DNA of 64,000 bases from Caulobacter segnis (lineage in GTDB: Bacteria; Pseudomonadota; Alphaproteobacteria; Caulobacterales; Caulobacteraceae). Below the pieces are notes generated by a model. It searched no databases and was not told where the DNA came from. It saw nothing but the letters and a program-made list of their open reading frames with translations. The position numbers and the translations under genes were made by a program. Within the stretch, counting starts at the first letter, position 1. Every line of letters begins with the position of its first letter. The stretch spans positions 4,216,001-4,280,000 of the forward strand of contig NZ_CP082923.1 of NCBI RefSeq assembly GCF_019931575.1. Reading direction: 5' to 3'. Below are positions 8,632-16,823 of the stretch, in pieces.

Positions 8632-10035
8632 CTAGTTCAGCAAGCTCGCCCGCCGGCTGTAGGCCAGGTAGACGATCAGGCCGATCACGTTCCAGACCAG
8701 GAAGCGGATCAGCGTGCCCATCGGCAGGCTGGCCATGAAGTAGAGGCAGCCGACCACCGCCAGGGGCGCGACGACCCAGGCCGCCGGGCAGCGGAACAGC
8801 CGCGGCAGGTCGGGCCGGCGCACGCGCAGAACCATCAGGCACACCGCCACGCAGATGAAGGCCAGCAGGGTGCCGGCGTTGGACAGCTCGGCGATCTGGT
8901 CCAGCGGCAGGAAGCCGCCCACCACCGCCACCACCGCGCCGGTGATCAGGGTCAGGGTGACCGGGGCCCCGCTCTTGGCGTGCAGCTTGCCCAGGCCGCG
9001 CGGCAGCAGGCCGTCGCGGGCCATGACGAAGAACACCCGCGTCTGGCCGAACATCATCACCAGGATGACGCTGGGCAGGGCGATGATCGCGGCCGCGGCG
9101 ATGCCGAAGGCGGCGGCCGGATGGCCCAGACCGCGCAGGATGAAGGCCAGCGGCTCGCCCGAGCGGGCGAACTCGGCATAGGGCCAGGCCCCGACCGCGC
9201 AGGCGGCGACGATCATGTAGATGATGGTGCAGATGATCATCGAACCGATGATGCCGATGGTCAGGTCGCGCTTGGGGTTCTTGACCTCCTCGGCCGAGGT
9301 CGACACCGCGTCGAAGCCGAAGAAGGCGAAGAACACGATGGCGGCGGCGGCCATCACCCCGCGCGGATGGCCGCCCTCGGTGTGGGCCGCGAAGCCGTAG
9401 GGCATGAACGGCGTGAAGTTCTGGCCCTTGATGGCCGTGAAGGTCAGGGCGACGAACACCGCCAGGGCGACGATCTTGATGACCACCAGGAAGATGTTCA
9501 GCGTGGCGCTCTCGCGCGCGCCCTTGGCCAGCATGGCGGTGATCGCCACGGTGATCAGCACGGCCGGCAGGTTGATGATCCCGCCGGCGTGGGGTCCGGC
9601 CAGGATCTCGGGCGGCAGGGTGATCCCCGCGCTCTTGAGCAGCCCGACCATATAGCCTGACCAGCCGACCGCCACGGCCGCGCAGGTGACGGCGTATTCC
9701 AGCACCAGGCTCCAGCCGACGATCCAGGCCAGGCCCTCGCCCAGCACCGCATAGGCATAGGTGTAGGCGCTGCCGGCCGCCGGGATCAGGGTCGCGACCT
9801 CGGCATAGGCCAGGGCGGCGAACACGCACAGCACCCCGCAGGCGGCGAAGGCCAGGATCACCGCCGGCCCGGCCCGCTCGGCGCCGATGCCGGTCAGGGT
9901 GTAGATCCCCGTACCGATGATCGCCCCGATGCCCAGGGCCAGCAGGTGCGGCCAGGACAGGGTCGGCTTCAGCCGGCGATCGGCCTCCACCGCGACGATC
10001 GCGTCGAGCGCCTTGCGGCGGGTCCAGAAACTCAT
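8632..10035 (-). CDS. APC-family amino acid permease
   Basis: A 467-aa inner-membrane permease of the APC superfamily, cationic-amino-acid-transporter-like branch, with 12 hydrophobic segments. The first segment carries GIGAIIGTGIYTLTG, the unwound TM1 substrate-binding motif of this family, and FFAFFGFDAVSTSAEEVKNPKRD marks TM6 and the following loop. The gene lies 37 bases downstream of the M24 peptidase gene on the same strand, after the flavoprotein gene, so it is probably the last gene of that operon. Context suggests uptake of proline or hydroxyproline, though sequence alone does not set the substrate. Its stop lies close to the 3' end of the convergent sapA gene. Confidence 0.88.
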   Translation of the reverse strand: MSFWTRRKALDAIVAVEADRRLKPTLSWPHLLALGIGAIIGTGIYTLTGIGAERAGPAVILAFAACGVLCVFAALAYAEVATLIPAAGSAYTYAYAVLGEGLAWIVGWSLVLEYAVTCAAVAVGWSGYMVGLLKSAGITLPPEILAGPHAGGIINLPAVLITVAITAMLAKGARESATLNIFLVVIKIVALAVFVALTFTAIKGQNFTPFMPYGFAAHTEGGHPRGVMAAAAIVFFAFFGFDAVSTSAEEVKNPKRDLTIGIIGSMIICTIIYMIVAACAVGAWPYAEFARSGEPLAFILRGLGHPAAAFGIAAAAIIALPSVILVMMFGQTRVFFVMARDGLLPRGLGKLHAKSGAPVTLTLITGAVVAVVGGFLPLDQIAELSNAGTLLAFICVAVCLMVLRVRRPDLPRLFRCPAAWVVAPLAVVGCLYFMASLPMGTLIRFLVWNVIGLIVYLAYSRRASLLN

Positions 10036-10071
10036 GTGATCTCCCCCAGAACTCTAATGGTCGGCCCGCGG

Positions 10072-11280
10072 TCAGGCCTCGCCGAACGGCGCGTCGATCG
10101 AGGGCGAGGGCTCGGTGAACCAGGCCGCGCCGTCCTCGGTGACATGGAAATGGTCCTCGAGCCGCACGCCGAAGCGGTCGGGCAGCACGATCATCGGCTC
10201 GTTGGAAAAGCACATGCCGGGCGCCAACGGCGTGCGGTCGCCGCGCACCAGATAGGGCCCCTCGTGGATCGACAGGCCAATGCCGTGGCCGGTGCGGTGC
10301 GGCAGGCCCGGCAGGGCGTAGTCGGGACCCAGGCCGTGGCGCTCCAGCACCTGGCGGGCGGTCTGGTCGATCACCTCGCACGGCACGCCCGGGCGCACGG
10401 CGGCGAAGGCGGCGGCCTGGGCCTCGTGCTCGATGTCCCAGATCCGGCGATGCTCGTCGCCCGGCGCGCCGAAGACATAGGTGCGGGTGATGTCGGCGTT
10501 GTAGCCCTCGACCTGGCAGCCGGTGTCGATCAAGACGAGGTCGCCCTCGCCCAGGGTCTGGTCGCCGGGCAGGCCGTGCGGATAGGCGGTGGCCAGGCCG
10601 AACTGCACCGCGCAGAAGGTCGAGCCGCCGTCGGCGCCCGCCGCGCGGTGGGCCGTGTCGATGAACCGCTTGACCGCGCTGGCGGTGATCCCCGGCGCCA
10701 GGATCGCCCCGGCCCGGCGGTGGACGTCCAGGGTGATGGCCTTGGCGTAGCGCATGAGGGCCAGCTCGGCCGGCGACTTCACGCCCCGGCAGCCGTCGAT
10801 CACCGGGGTGGCGTCGATCGCCTTCAGGGACGGCGCGGCCTTGCCCAGGGCGCTGAACAGGGAGAACGGCGCGGCCGGATCCAGGGCCAGGGTTCCGGCG
10901 CCGACTTCCGACAGGGCGCGGCCCACCAGGACGGCGGGATCCTCGTGTTCCTGCCACAGGCGGATGTCGGCCTCGATCTTCAGGTCGGCTTGCAGCGAGC
11001 CCAGTTCGAAGCCGGGACAGATCATGATCGGCCGTCCCCGCAGGGGCAGCAGCAGGGCCACCAGGCGCTCGGTCGCGCCCCAAGGCACGCCGGTGAAGTA
11101 GCGCAGGCTGGCGCCGGCCCCGACCAGCAGGGCCTCGCCGCCCAGGGCGGCGGTCAGGCTTCGCGCCCGCTCCAGCCGCGCCCCGTACTCGGCGACCGTG
11201 ATGGCCGGCGGACGCCCCGGGCGGGGCGAAAGGCCCGCCAGTTGCAGGTCCATGGTCGAACCGCCGACGCCCAGGGTCAT
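10072..11280 (-). CDS. M24-family Xaa-Pro-type metallopeptidase
   Basis: A 402-aa cytoplasmic pita-bread peptidase. The N-terminal creatinase-like domain (about 1-165) precedes the M24 catalytic domain. Metal ligands are visible in order: Asp in LIDTGCQVEGYNADITRT (two Asp), His in HRTGHGIGLSIHEGP, Glu in SNEPMIV, and Glu in VRLEDHFHV. These enzymes release the N-terminal residue from X-Pro (or X-Hyp) peptides. The ATG at 11280 overlaps the TGA of the upstream flavoprotein gene (ATGA), which implies translational coupling and decides the start. In this setting it would free hydroxyproline from short peptides. It could also be an aminopeptidase P relative; exact specificity is not visible. Confidence 0.88.
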   Translation of the reverse strand: MTLGVGGSTMDLQLAGLSPRPGRPPAITVAEYGARLERARSLTAALGGEALLVGAGASLRYFTGVPWGATERLVALLLPLRGRPIMICPGFELGSLQADLKIEADIRLWQEHEDPAVLVGRALSEVGAGTLALDPAAPFSLFSALGKAAPSLKAIDATPVIDGCRGVKSPAELALMRYAKAITLDVHRRAGAILAPGITASAVKRFIDTAHRAAGADGGSTFCAVQFGLATAYPHGLPGDQTLGEGDLVLIDTGCQVEGYNADITRTYVFGAPGDEHRRIWDIEHEAQAAAFAAVRPGVPCEVIDQTARQVLERHGLGPDYALPGLPHRTGHGIGLSIHEGPYLVRGDRTPLAPGMCFSNEPMIVLPDRFGVRLEDHFHVTEDGAAWFTEPSPSIDAPFGEA

Positions 11281-12539
11281 GCGTTGCTCCTCGTGTTCCA
11301 TCCGCGCTCGAACCGGGCCAGGTCGAACGGCGCCAGGTCGGTGGCCGGGGCCGCGCCGCCCACCAGGGCCGCGACCCGCTCACCGGTCGTCGCCGCCAGG
11401 GTCAGCCCCAGATGCTGGTGGCCGAACGCATAGTAAAGATTGTCGACCCGCCGGCTGGCGCCGATGGCCGGAAGATAGTCGGGCAAGGTCGGCCGGGCGC
11501 CCATCCATTCGGCGACAGGGCCCTCCAGGCTCACGTCCAGCTCGGACAGATGCCGCCGCAGGCGGGCCCACTTGCGCGGATCGGCGGGCGAGGCTTCGCG
11601 GCCGAACTCGACGAAGCTGGCGGCCCGCAGGCGGTCGCCGAAGCGGGTCAGGATCAGCGAGCGGTCCTCGAACACCACCGGCGGCAGGTCGTCCCAATGG
11701 TCCGCGCCGCCCTCGAGGTGATAGCCGCGCTCGGCGATGATCGGCGCGACATGGCCCAGGCCCCGCATCAGCGCGCCGGACCCGACGCCGCCGGCGACCA
11801 GCACCCGCTCGGGCGCCAACTGCTGGCCGTCAGAGAGTTCGGCGACCACGCGACCGTCGACATTCGCCAAACGCCGGACCTGGCCGACTCGCCGCCGGCC
11901 GCCGGCCGCATCGAAGGCCTCGTCCAGCAGGCGCAGGACCAAGGCCGGATCGCTGACCTGGCCGGTGTTCTGGAAGGCGACCCCGCCCGCGATCGCCGGC
12001 TGGATCAGCTGCTCCAGGCGCGCCTTGGTCGGCTCGGCCAGGGGCGCCAGCCGGGCCTGGCCGATGTCGGCGGCTTCCCAGGCGGCGCGTCCGGCGCGGG
12101 CGCTGGCGGCGCTTTCCCAGACCACGACATGGCCGCGTTCGATCAGAAGGTCGGGGCGGCCCAGGCTCTCGGCCAAGCGCCGCCAGGCCGGCAGGGCGTT
12201 CTTGAGCAAGCCGCTCAGGGCCCGCTGTCCGTGCGCCGCGCCGTCAGCCGTCGAGGCCGCCACGAAACGGGCCGCCCATGGCCCCCAGGCGCCGATGTCC
12301 GCGAGACGGAAATCCAGGGCTCCGCCCAGGGCGAACAGCCGGCGGAAGGCCGAGGCCAGGGCGGCTGGCGAGGCCAGGGGCGCGACCTGCTCGGTGGCGA
12401 TGTGGCCGGCGTTCCCGTACGAGGCCGGACGGGCCGACCCTTGCGGGTCCAGCAAGGTCACGGACTCTCCGGCGCGGCGCAGCGCCAGGGCGCAGGCCTT
12501 GCCGACCACGCCACCCCCGATCACCAAGGTTCCCGACAT
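11277..12539 (-). CDS. DadA-type FAD amino acid dehydrogenase, likely D-hydroxyproline dehydrogenase
   Basis: A 420-aa flavoprotein of the D-amino-acid oxidase/DadA fold. The N-terminus LVIGGGVVGKACALALRRAG is the FAD ADP-binding loop; SYGNAGHIATEQVAPLASP is the substrate-side stretch typical of DadA-like D-amino acid dehydrogenases, and MGARPTLPDYLPAIG plus YYAFGHQHLGLTLA are the C-terminal FAD contacts. In bacterial 4-hydroxyproline catabolism a protein of this class oxidises cis-4-hydroxy-D-proline to 1-pyrroline-4-hydroxy-2-carboxylate. Position beside the epimerase and the deaminase supports that role; sequence alone would allow other D-amino acids. The ATG at 12539 gives the conserved start. 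First gene of a leftward operon with the M24 peptidase and the permease, divergent from the deaminase gene. Confidence 0.85.
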   Translation of the reverse strand: MSGTLVIGGGVVGKACALALRRAGESVTLLDPQGSARPASYGNAGHIATEQVAPLASPAALASAFRRLFALGGALDFRLADIGAWGPWAARFVAASTADGAAHGQRALSGLLKNALPAWRRLAESLGRPDLLIERGHVVVWESAASARAGRAAWEAADIGQARLAPLAEPTKARLEQLIQPAIAGGVAFQNTGQVSDPALVLRLLDEAFDAAGGRRRVGQVRRLANVDGRVVAELSDGQQLAPERVLVAGGVGSGALMRGLGHVAPIIAERGYHLEGGADHWDDLPPVVFEDRSLILTRFGDRLRAASFVEFGREASPADPRKWARLRRHLSELDVSLEGPVAEWMGARPTLPDYLPAIGASRRVDNLYYAFGHQHLGLTLAATTGERVAALVGGAAPATDLAPFDLARFERGWNTRSNA

Positions 12540-12573
12540 CCTGTCCACCCAGGCTTTACCTCCGCCGCTCCAT

Positions 12574-12588
12574 TTCGTATACAGTATC
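12574..12588. promoter_or_regulatory. Operator-like site A in the divergent hydroxyproline promoter
   Basis: TTCGTATACAGTATC lies in the 74-base gap between the divergent flavoprotein and deaminase genes. Its core TCGTATAC recurs upstream of the GntR gene and three other promoters in this window. Placed to control both directions. Binding by the local GntR protein is inferred. Confidence 0.55.
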
Positions 12589-12613
12589 CGAAGCAGCCGG
12601 AGGTGCAAGGCGT

Positions 12614-13531
12614 ATGAGTTCCATGAATTGGTCGGGCGTGTTCCCGGCCGCGACGACCCAGTTCAACCCTGATCTGTCCATCGACATCGACGCCAGCCAG
12701 CAGGTGCTGGACGCCTTGATCCGAGATGGCGTGCACGGTCTCGTGGTGCTGGGCACCTGCGGCGAGAACAACTCCCTGGAAGCCGACGAGAAGCGCACGC
12801 TGCTGAAGGCCGCCGTCGAGGTGGTGGCCGGCCGCGTGCCGATCATCGTCGGCGTCTCGGAGCTGACCACGACCCGCGCCGCGGCCTTCGCCAAGGACGC
12901 CGAGACCCTGGGCGCCAACGCCCTGATGGCCCTGCCGGCCATGGTCTACGTGCCCACCGAGGCCGAGCTGGAAGCCCACTTCCGCACGGTCGCCCAGGCG
13001 TCCAGCCTGCCGATCATGCTGTACAACAACCCGCCGGCCTATCGCGCCGCCATCACCCTGGGGGTGCTGAGCCGCCTGGCCGACGAGCCGACCATCGTGG
13101 CGGTCAAGGAGAGCGCGCCCGACACGCGTCGCTTCACCGACCTGGCCCGCACGTTCGGCGATCGCTTCATCCTGATGGCCGGCCTCGACGACGTCGCGCT
13201 GGAAGGCCTGATGCTGGGCGCCCGGGGCTGGATCTCGGGCCTGACCAGCGCCTTCCCGCAGGAGTCGGTGGCCCTGGTGGCCGCCTTCGATCGCGGCGAC
13301 CTGGAAGAGGCGCGCCGCATCTATCGCTGGTTCATGCCGCTGCTGCACCTGGACGCCGAACACGACCTGGTCCAGTCGATCAAGCTGGCCGAGACGATCA
13401 TGGGCCGTGGGACCGAATATGTGCGCATGCCGCGTCAGCCCCTGGCCGGCGACCGCCGCGCCCAGGTCATCGCCATGGTCGAGGAAGCCGCCGCCACCCG
13501 GCCGCAGCTGACCCCGGCCGCTGCCGCCTAA
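12614..13531 (+). CDS. DHDPS-family 1-pyrroline-4-hydroxy-2-carboxylate deaminase (probable)
   Basis: A 305-aa TIM-barrel of the dihydrodipicolinate synthase/N-acetylneuraminate lyase family. Visible are the pyruvate-type carboxylate loop GTCGENNSL (usual GTTGE), the catalytic Tyr in MLYNNPP, and the Schiff-base Lys in VAVKESAPD. In hydroxyproline catabolism the family member deaminates 1-pyrroline-4-hydroxy-2-carboxylate to 2-oxoglutarate semialdehyde. Placement 19 bases ahead of the 4-hydroxyproline epimerase and opposite the D-hydroxyproline dehydrogenase-like gene supports this over lysine synthesis. The ATG at 12614 was taken; it follows GGAGGTGCAAGGCGT, a good ribosome binding site though spaced somewhat long. 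Confidence 0.88.
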   Translation: MSSMNWSGVFPAATTQFNPDLSIDIDASQQVLDALIRDGVHGLVVLGTCGENNSLEADEKRTLLKAAVEVVAGRVPIIVGVSELTTTRAAAFAKDAETLGANALMALPAMVYVPTEAELEAHFRTVAQASSLPIMLYNNPPAYRAAITLGVLSRLADEPTIVAVKESAPDTRRFTDLARTFGDRFILMAGLDDVALEGLMLGARGWISGLTSAFPQESVALVAAFDRGDLEEARRIYRWFMPLLHLDAEHDLVQSIKLAETIMGRGTEYVRMPRQPLAGDRRAQVIAMVEEAAATRPQLTPAAAA

Positions 13532-13550
13532 GAAGCTACAGAGGAAGTCC

Positions 13551-14549
13551 ATGCGTCACACGTTCTTCTGCGTCGACGGCCACACCGCCGGCAATCCGGT
13601 GCGTCTGGTGGCCGGCGGCGCGCCGCTGCTCCGCGGCGACACGATGAGCGCCCGACGCCAGGACTTCCTCGCCCGCTTCGACTGGATCCGCACCGGCCTG
13701 ATGTTCGAGCCGCGCGGCCACGACATGATGTCGGGCGGGTTCCTGTATCCGCCGACCCAGGCCGACTGCGACGCCGGCATCCTGTTCATCGAGACCAGCG
13801 GCTGCCTGCCGATGTGCGGCCACGGCACGATCGGCATCGTCACCTTCGCCCTGGAGAACGGCCTGGTCACCCCGCGCGAGCCGGGCAAGCTGCGGCTGGA
13901 GGTCCCGGCCGGGGTCATCGACATCGCCTACCAGACCTCGGGCGACCGGGTCACGGCCGTGAAGATCCGCAACGTCCCGGCCTATCTGGCCAAGGAAGGG
14001 ATCGCGATCGACGTGCCCGGCTTCGGCCCGCTCAGCATCGACGTCTCGTACGGCGGCAACTTCTACGCCATCGTCGAACCGCAAGGACCCTACGCGGGCA
14101 TCGACGCCCTGGGCGCGGCCGAGATCCTGCGCCTCAGCCCGATCATCCGCACGCTGGTCCGCGAGGCCTACGAGCCGGTCCATCCGCTGGACCCGACCAT
14201 TCGCGGGGTCAGCCACGTGCTGTGGGCCGACGCGCCCCGAGCCGCGGACGCCGACGGCCGCAACGCGGTGTTCTACGGCGACCGCGCCATCGACCGCAGC
14301 CCCTGCGGCACCGGCACCTCGGCCCGCCTGGCCCACCTGGCCGCCAAGGGCAAGCTCAAGGTCGGCGACGCGTTCGTCCATGAAAGCATCATCGGCAGCC
14401 GCTTCATCGGTCGCGTCGAGGCCGAAACCGAACTGGCCGGACAGAAGGCCATCATCCCCTCGATCGAGGGCTCGGCGATCGCCACGGGGCACAATATCCT
14501 CTGGATCGACCGCGCGGATGCATTCTGGGCGGGCTTTCAGGTGATCTAG
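13551..14549 (+). CDS. 4-hydroxyproline 2-epimerase (proline racemase family)
   Basis: A 332-aa cytoplasmic enzyme that interconverts trans-4-hydroxy-L-proline and cis-4-hydroxy-D-proline without cofactor, by two opposed thiols. Both catalytic cysteines are present: Cys89 in MCGHGTIG and Cys252 in SPCGTGTSA. Presence of the first Cys separates it from trans-3-hydroxyproline dehydratases, which carry Thr or Ser there. The N-terminus (VDGHTAGNPVRLV) and length fit the hydroxyproline epimerase branch. The ATG follows AGAGGAAGTCC, and the gene is 19 bases after the deaminase gene in the same operon. It starts the catabolic route: epimerise, oxidise, deaminate. Confidence 0.93.
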   Translation: MRHTFFCVDGHTAGNPVRLVAGGAPLLRGDTMSARRQDFLARFDWIRTGLMFEPRGHDMMSGGFLYPPTQADCDAGILFIETSGCLPMCGHGTIGIVTFALENGLVTPREPGKLRLEVPAGVIDIAYQTSGDRVTAVKIRNVPAYLAKEGIAIDVPGFGPLSIDVSYGGNFYAIVEPQGPYAGIDALGAAEILRLSPIIRTLVREAYEPVHPLDPTIRGVSHVLWADAPRAADADGRNAVFYGDRAIDRSPCGTGTSARLAHLAAKGKLKVGDAFVHESIIGSRFIGRVEAETELAGQKAIIPSIEGSAIATGHNILWIDRADAFWAGFQVI

Positions 14550-14572
14550 ACTCCCGCCGCCCGGTGGGTGAC

Positions 14573-14585
14573 GGTATACGATAAC
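14573..14585. promoter_or_regulatory. Operator-like site B upstream of the GntR gene
   Basis: GGTATACGATAAC sits 59 bases ahead of the GntR start. Read on the other strand it is GTTATCGTATACC, which matches the TCGTATAC core of site A. This position suits autoregulation. Inferred from sequence similarity only. Confidence 0.55.
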
Positions 14586-14643
14586 GCCTCCCTCGACCGT
14601 GGAGGGCCGTCTTCCGCCCGCCCAAGAGACTCATTCCGCGCCT

Positions 14644-15285
14644 ATGAACATCGTCGTCCGCTCGCTGTCCGACCAGACCTACGAGATCGTCCGCCGCCGC
14701 ATCCTGGTGGGGGCGATGCAGCCCGGGGCCGCCGTACGCCAGGACGTCATCGCCGCCGAGCTGGGCGTCAGCAAGATTCCGCTGCGCGAGGCGCTGGGCC
14801 GGCTGGAGCAGGACGGCCTGCTGAAGTCCTATCCCAATCGCGGCTACGTGGTGCGCGACCTGTCCACCGACGAGGCCAGCGAGGTCTTCGCCCTGCGCCT
14901 GAAGCTGGAGCCCGGTGCGGTCGCCGACGCCTGCGTCCGCGCCACGCCCGGGGACCACGCCGACGCCGAAAAGGCCCTGGCCGCCCTGGAGGCCGAGCTG
15001 GCCAAGCCCGACGGCGACCATGTCAGCCTGAACCGCGCCTTCCACCTGGCCCTGATGCGGCCGGGCGGCCACATCACCTTCCAGCTGATGGAGCGCCTGC
15101 AGATCCTGGCCGAGCGCTATGTGCGGGTGCATCTGGAGCCCAACGGCCGCGACGAGCGGGCCAGCCGCGAGCACCGCGAGATCCTGGACGCCTGGATCCG
15201 GGGCGACGCCAAGACCGTCGAGGCCCTGACCGCCAACCACATCCGCGGCACCCTGTCGGACCTGAAGCAGCAACTGGCGGGCTGA
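14644..15285 (+). CDS. GntR-family (FCD/FadR-type) transcriptional regulator
   Basis: A 213-aa DNA-binding protein. The winged HTH covers about residues 8-70 (QDVIAAELGVSKIPLREALGRLEQDGLL is split as ELGVSKIPLREAL and EQDGLL), followed by the FCD effector domain with SLNRAFHLALM and REHREIL, where Asn, His and His are the usual metal or ligand contacts. FCD regulators usually repress catabolic operons and release DNA on binding a carboxylic acid. It follows the epimerase gene by 94 bases with its own operator-like site. Best guess: the local regulator of hydroxyproline and glycoprotein genes. The ATG at 14644 gives the standard FCD start; the frame is open about 45 bases further upstream, but without a family match. 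Confidence 0.9.
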   Translation: MNIVVRSLSDQTYEIVRRRILVGAMQPGAAVRQDVIAAELGVSKIPLREALGRLEQDGLLKSYPNRGYVVRDLSTDEASEVFALRLKLEPGAVADACVRATPGDHADAEKALAALEAELAKPDGDHVSLNRAFHLALMRPGGHITFQLMERLQILAERYVRVHLEPNGRDERASREHREILDAWIRGDAKTVEALTANHIRGTLSDLKQQLAG

Positions 15286-15291
15286 GGGGCT

Positions 15292-16803
15292 CTACCGCCC
15301 CCTCGCCTTCAGCAGCACCGCGCCCTGCGGCGGCACGACGAAGCTGGTCCGCGTCGCCGCCAGGTCCGCGCCGGCCCACACGTCCCGCACGCCCTCCAGC
15401 GAGGCAAAGCCCGCATCGGCCGCCGAGACGGCGATGGTCGCTGGCGCGTCGCCGCGGTTGAACAGGGCCAGGGCCACCGCGCCGTCGGCCAGCGGCTTCT
15501 TCCAGACCTCGGTCGTCCCCTCGCGCCGCGCCGCCTGGCCCTGGACGCCCAGGGCATCCTGGTCCACCGCGATCACCTCGCGGTTGGTCAGGAGCTTCAG
15601 CACCTCGGGGCTGGTCTGGCGCAGGTCGTGGCCCATCATCAGCGGCGCCGCCGACATGGCCCACAGGGTCATGTGGGTGACATAGGCGTCGTGGCTCATG
15701 CCGCCGTTGCCGATCTCCAGCATGTCCGGATCGTTCCAGCCGCCGGGGCCGGCGTGCTCGGCCTTGCCGTTCTTGTCGAAGCCGATCTTGGCCATGGTCG
15801 GATAGTCGTCGGTGATGTCGCCCGTCGTGCGCCACAGGTGGCCGCCGACCTCGCGCCCCCAGGCCCCGACGTCGAAGCGCCCGTACTCGCACAGCGAATA
15901 GACGATCGGCCGCCCCGTCGCCCGCAGCGCCGCGCCCATCTCGTAATAGGTGCGCCGGACCTTGTCGGCGTCGTCGTAGAACCACTCGCCCGAGCACAGG
16001 TCGTATTTCAGATAGTCGACGCCCCAGCTGGCGAACGTCTTCGCGTCCTGCTGGACGTGGCCGTAGCTGCCCTCGTAGCCGGCGCAGGTCCGGGGCCCCG
16101 GGGCGCTGTAGATGCCCAGCTTCAGGCCGCGCGCGTGGACGTAGTCGGCCAGGGCCTTCATGTCCGGGAACTTGGCGTTGGGGCGCAAGCTCCCGTCCGA
16201 GCCACGCGCCCCCTGCCAGCCGTCGTCGATATTGACGTGGATGTAGCCGGCGTCGCGCAGGCCGGTGGCGACCAGGGCGTCGGCCATGGCGCGGACGGTC
16301 TTGTCGTCGATGTTCTCGGCGAACTTGTTCCAGCTGCTCCAGCCCATCGGCGGGGTGCGCGCCTGGCCGTCGGGGGCCAGGGTCCCCAGCGGCGGCAGGG
16401 TCGTGGGCTTGAAGGCGCGGGCCTTGGCGTCCTTGGCCGTTCCGCGCCGGCCGGTCTGCTCGGCGTGGGCGTACCAGATGTCCCCGGCCAGCTTCAGGGC
16501 CTGGCCGTCCAGCACCGCCGTCCACTGGCGGGTGGCGTGGGCCTTGTCGTTGAGATTGCGCAGTTCGAAGGTCGCCTGGCCGTCCTTGACGACCAGGTTC
16601 TGCATCTCCATCGCCCCGTACCAGGCCGTGGTCACCACGCCCTTGGGCTTGCCGCCCTGGCTGGTCAGCTGGACCATGGTGACGCCCGGATAGGACGGCG
16701 CCTTGTCGAACAGCCAGACGCCATCGAGCGGGGTCGCGGCCTGGGCCGGCGCGGCGGCCATGACCATGGCCCCCAGGGAAAGCGTCATCAGGCCGCGCAG
16801 CAT
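15292..16803 (-). CDS. GH27 alpha-galactosidase / beta-L-arabinopyranosidase, exported
   Basis: A 503-aa secreted glycosidase. A Sec signal peptide (about 1-22, ends APAQA) and a 100-aa N-terminal beta-domain precede the GH27 (beta/alpha)8 barrel, which begins with TPPMGWSSWNKF. The nucleophile Asp lies in YLKYDLC and the acid/base Asp in GGWNDPDML; NIDDGWQ is another family hallmark. A C-terminal beta-sandwich closes it. GH27 enzymes remove terminal alpha-D-galactose or beta-L-arabinopyranose. ATG 16803 was chosen because GGAG lies eight bases upstream; an ATG at 16824 overlaps the TGA of the previous gene. Last gene of the five-gene leftward operon. In extensins, Ser carries a single alpha-galactose that this enzyme could remove. 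Confidence 0.92.
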   Translation of the reverse strand: MLRGLMTLSLGAMVMAAAPAQAATPLDGVWLFDKAPSYPGVTMVQLTSQGGKPKGVVTTAWYGAMEMQNLVVKDGQATFELRNLNDKAHATRQWTAVLDGQALKLAGDIWYAHAEQTGRRGTAKDAKARAFKPTTLPPLGTLAPDGQARTPPMGWSSWNKFAENIDDKTVRAMADALVATGLRDAGYIHVNIDDGWQGARGSDGSLRPNAKFPDMKALADYVHARGLKLGIYSAPGPRTCAGYEGSYGHVQQDAKTFASWGVDYLKYDLCSGEWFYDDADKVRRTYYEMGAALRATGRPIVYSLCEYGRFDVGAWGREVGGHLWRTTGDITDDYPTMAKIGFDKNGKAEHAGPGGWNDPDMLEIGNGGMSHDAYVTHMTLWAMSAAPLMMGHDLRQTSPEVLKLLTNREVIAVDQDALGVQGQAARREGTTEVWKKPLADGAVALALFNRGDAPATIAVSAADAGFASLEGVRDVWAGADLAATRTSFVVPPQGAVLLKARGR

Positions 16804-16823
16804 GGCGTGTCTCCGTTCAGGCA

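Noticed and set aside
12542..12613. Divergent gap as a riboswitch
   Set aside because: Only 74 bases, no conserved aptamer-like pairing; the operator-like TCGTATAC site explains it better.
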